Shown here piece by piece: positions 62,854 to 64,000 of a DNA stretch of 64,000 nucleotides. Origin of the DNA: Anaerolineae bacterium (GTDB taxonomy: Bacteria; Chloroflexota; Anaerolineae; Aggregatilineales; Phototrophicaceae); assembly GCA_022843385.1 (NCBI GenBank), contig JALHNT010000016.1, forward strand, positions 62,001-126,000. The letters run 5' to 3'. The position numbers and the translations under genes are program-made. The stretch's first letter is position 1. Each line of letters starts with the position of its first letter. The notes under the pieces were generated by a model that saw only the letters and a program-made list of their open reading frames with translations, had not been told where the DNA came from and made no database searches.

Positions 62854-62997
62854 TACCCCCTCGAACGCTTGCACGAGGAGGTAGCCTTCATCGCAAAGGG
62901 ATTGGGATGGGGGATGCAGGACATCCTACTGCTCACTCATCAGGAGCGCGGGCGCTGGGTGGAGCAGATCAATCGCATCAATACCCGCCCCCACTAG
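62854..62997 (+). CDS. DUF6760-like small eCIS protein lacking a normal start codon
   Basis: A 47-residue conserved stretch begins YPLERLHEEVAFIAKGLGWG and continues DILLLTHQERGRWVEQINRI, matching the small DUF6760 protein found in many eCIS loci. The frame is open from 62815 but contains no ATG or GTG and no TTG before the conserved start; the previous gene ends at 62851 in the +1-related frame. Translation must use a non-standard start near ATC 62845, a -1 frameshift from the zinc-ribbon gene, or there is a sequence error. Coordinates give the conserved part only. Confidence 0.7.
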   Translation, partial: YPLERLHEEVAFIAKGLGWGMQDILLLTHQERGRWVEQINRINTRPH

Positions 62998-63015
62998 CAA
63001 GCCGATAGGATTGAT

Positions 63016-63156
63016 ATGAACGGGTCGAAGCCATCTTCTTCTGGATCGAGTTATCAGGCGCTCGTCAACAAGATTGCGGATCGCGTCTGGGAATTGTGGA
63101 AACAAGAATTGCGCCGGGCGCGTGAGCGGCAAGGACGAATCAAGCAAAAGAGGTAA
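63016..63156 (+). CDS. Small basic eCIS protein (46 residues)
   Basis: Begins at ATG 63016 with AGGA five bases upstream. A Ser-rich lead is followed by one long basic amphipathic helix (NKIADRVWELWKQELRRARE). A short protein of this kind, with a W.LW..ELR.(E/A)RER pattern, regularly follows DUF6760 in related loci. It stops three bases before the second tube gene. Function unknown, perhaps a tail-assembly factor. Confidence 0.75.
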   Translation: MNGSKPSSSGSSYQALVNKIADRVWELWKQELRRARERQGRIKQKR

Positions 63157-63159
63157 GGT

Positions 63160-63612
63160 ATGGTCGCCAATCAGGTTGAGGTGCAAGCCGGGTTTCGTTT
63201 TGTGGTGACGGTCGATGATATTCATCTGGCAACTTTCACTGAATTTGTCATGCCTAATTTGCAGGTCGAGACGCTCTCGATCAAAGAAGGTGGGCAGAAT
63301 TCCTATGCCCATACGCTGCCGGTACGGGTGACGACGGGCAATGCGACGCTGCGGCGCGGCTTTGCCAGTGATATGCGGCTCTTGGGCTGGTATCTCGATG
63401 TGCTGAAGGGCGACATCGCCAAAGCCACCCGTCAGGTGACTGTGACCATGCTGAACACCAAGCGCGAACCGATCTTCACCTGGAACTTTCGTGATGCCTA
63501 TCCGATCAAATGGACGGGGCCGGCGCTGAAGGCTGACCAGAGCGCGGTGGCGGTTGAAGCAATTGAATTCGTCTATCATGAATTCGTGGTCTCGCAGGGT
63601 GGGACTGTGTAG
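63160..63612 (+). CDS. Tail tube protein 2 (gp19/Afp5-like)
   Basis: 150 residues. It shares the tube fold with the first copy but is diverged: VEVQAGFRFVVTVDDIHLAT, VETLSIKEGGQNSYAHTLPV near 40, ATLRRGFASDMRLLGWY near 62 and a VEAIEFVYHEFVVSQGGTV end. In Afp/PVC the later tube paralogue starts the tube on the baseplate hub; that role is inferred here from order. Confidence 0.9.
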   Translation: MVANQVEVQAGFRFVVTVDDIHLATFTEFVMPNLQVETLSIKEGGQNSYAHTLPVRVTTGNATLRRGFASDMRLLGWYLDVLKGDIAKATRQVTVTMLNTKREPIFTWNFRDAYPIKWTGPALKADQSAVAVEAIEFVYHEFVVSQGGTV

Positions 63613-63624
63613 AAAGTTGCGACG

Positions 63625-64000
63625 ATGAATCCACGCCGCTTGTTCCGACCATTGGGTGCGCGTCTGCGGAATTTTGGTCGCAGCCTGATGCGCCATTATC
63701 TGCCATCGACTACTCGTGTATCGCCAACCCGTTCTGATCCGAACTGGATGGCGAATACAGAGACGGATTTGAATTGGGGTGACGACGCGCCTGATTTGAC
63801 AGGGCTGGATGAATCGCTGGATAGCCCATCCGAGTTCGCGCCTGAAGTCGAGAACACGCCGCGTCGTTCAGCGCAGCCGCGACCCACGACTCGTCCATCA
63901 GCCCCACCGGTCGCCCAGCGTCAGTCCACGCCCGCGGCACCAGCAGGAGCAGCGCCACCCCCGGCGGCCACGCCATCTCGGCCGCGCCCAAAGGACGCGC
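63625..64000 (+). CDS. Disordered Pro/Arg-rich protein, truncated by the window end
   Basis: ATG 63625 opens a frame that runs without stop to the last base (125 codons seen). It begins with a basic amphipathic segment (NPRRLFRPLGARLRNFGRSL), continues with an acidic D/W-containing stretch (DLNWGDDAPDLTGLDESLD) and then a Pro/Ala/Arg-rich disordered region. A long disordered lead is common in eCIS cargo or DUF4157-type proteins, but the defining domain is outside the window. Only a weak ribosome site (AGAAAG) is present. Confidence 0.7.
   Translation, partial: MNPRRLFRPLGARLRNFGRSLMRHYLPSTTRVSPTRSDPNWMANTETDLNWGDDAPDLTGLDESLDSPSEFAPEVENTPRRSAQPRPTTRPSAPPVAQRQSTPAAPAGAAPPPAATPSRPRPKDA

Noticed and set aside
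62811-63008. 65-codon frame over the DUF6760 region
   Set aside because: Overlaps the conserved DUF6760 frame in another phase and has no recognisable content.

Overview
The window reads as chromosomal DNA of a Chloroflexota bacterium, most likely an Anaerolineae-type lineage. This is inference from gene content: long Thr-Pro stalks on surface proteins, many FHA/kinase/phosphatase modules, a sugar ABC importer with no local ATPase, a subtype-II-like extracellular contractile injection system (eCIS), and moderately high GC. No rRNA, tRNA, CRISPR array or transposase was seen.

Region 1 (1-8070, mostly + strand): the tail of one Zn-type dehydrogenase and a complete second one, a secreted stalk protein ending in SH3 domains, a glycine-rich repeat protein, a rhamnulokinase-like sugar kinase and a DUF429-like protein. 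Region 2 (8213-15106, - strand): a GpsA-like dehydrogenase, a NYN-nuclease/cold-shock fusion, E1alpha, E1beta and E2 of a 2-oxoacid dehydrogenase complex, and an amidase. Region 3 (15389-22507, +): two sugar ABC permeases, a Tat-exported binding protein, an FGGY kinase, an RpiB-type isomerase and a SorC-type regulator. Regions 2 and 3 diverge from a 282-bp spacer in which each side has a sigma70-type promoter with the same operator-like 14-mer just downstream, so they are probably one polyol/sugar regulon. Region 4 (22495-29551): a xylulokinase, small membrane or secreted proteins, a tandem PhnB/glyoxalase-fold protein, an alkaline-phosphatase-superfamily enzyme, and intergenic stretches full of short repeats.

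Region 5 (29742-42647, +) is a signalling island. It holds a tandem class III cyclase with AAA and TPR parts, built like mammalian soluble adenylyl cyclase, then a lone receiver, a membrane histidine kinase, a multi-pass stalk protein with PA14 and DUF11-like domains, a receiver-kinase hybrid and a GAF-PAS kinase.

Region 6 (42576-57383) is the most interesting part: a type VII-like secretion locus. On the - strand lie an FHA membrane protein, a Ser/Thr kinase with a C-terminal membrane segment, two small WXG100-type proteins, a three-ATPase EccC/EssC-type motor, a single-pass protein with a DUF4352-like ectodomain, and a WXG100-like protein fused to a CHAP hydrolase (a candidate effector). 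On the + strand, across a repeat-rich gap, are a PP2C phosphatase, a VWA-FHA membrane protein and a protein with two ubiquitin-like and two FHA-like parts. Kinase, phosphatase and phosphothreonine readers together suggest phosphorylation-controlled secretion.

Region 7 (57482-64000, +) opens an eCIS operon with its own promoter: AAA ATPase, DUF4255 cap/terminator protein, sheath, first tube, a zinc-ribbon chaperone-like protein, a DUF6760 frame with no normal start codon, a small basic protein, a second tube, and a disordered protein cut off by the window end. The unusual features are the type VII-like locus lying directly beside the eCIS, and a possible -1 frameshift between the zinc-ribbon and DUF6760 frames.
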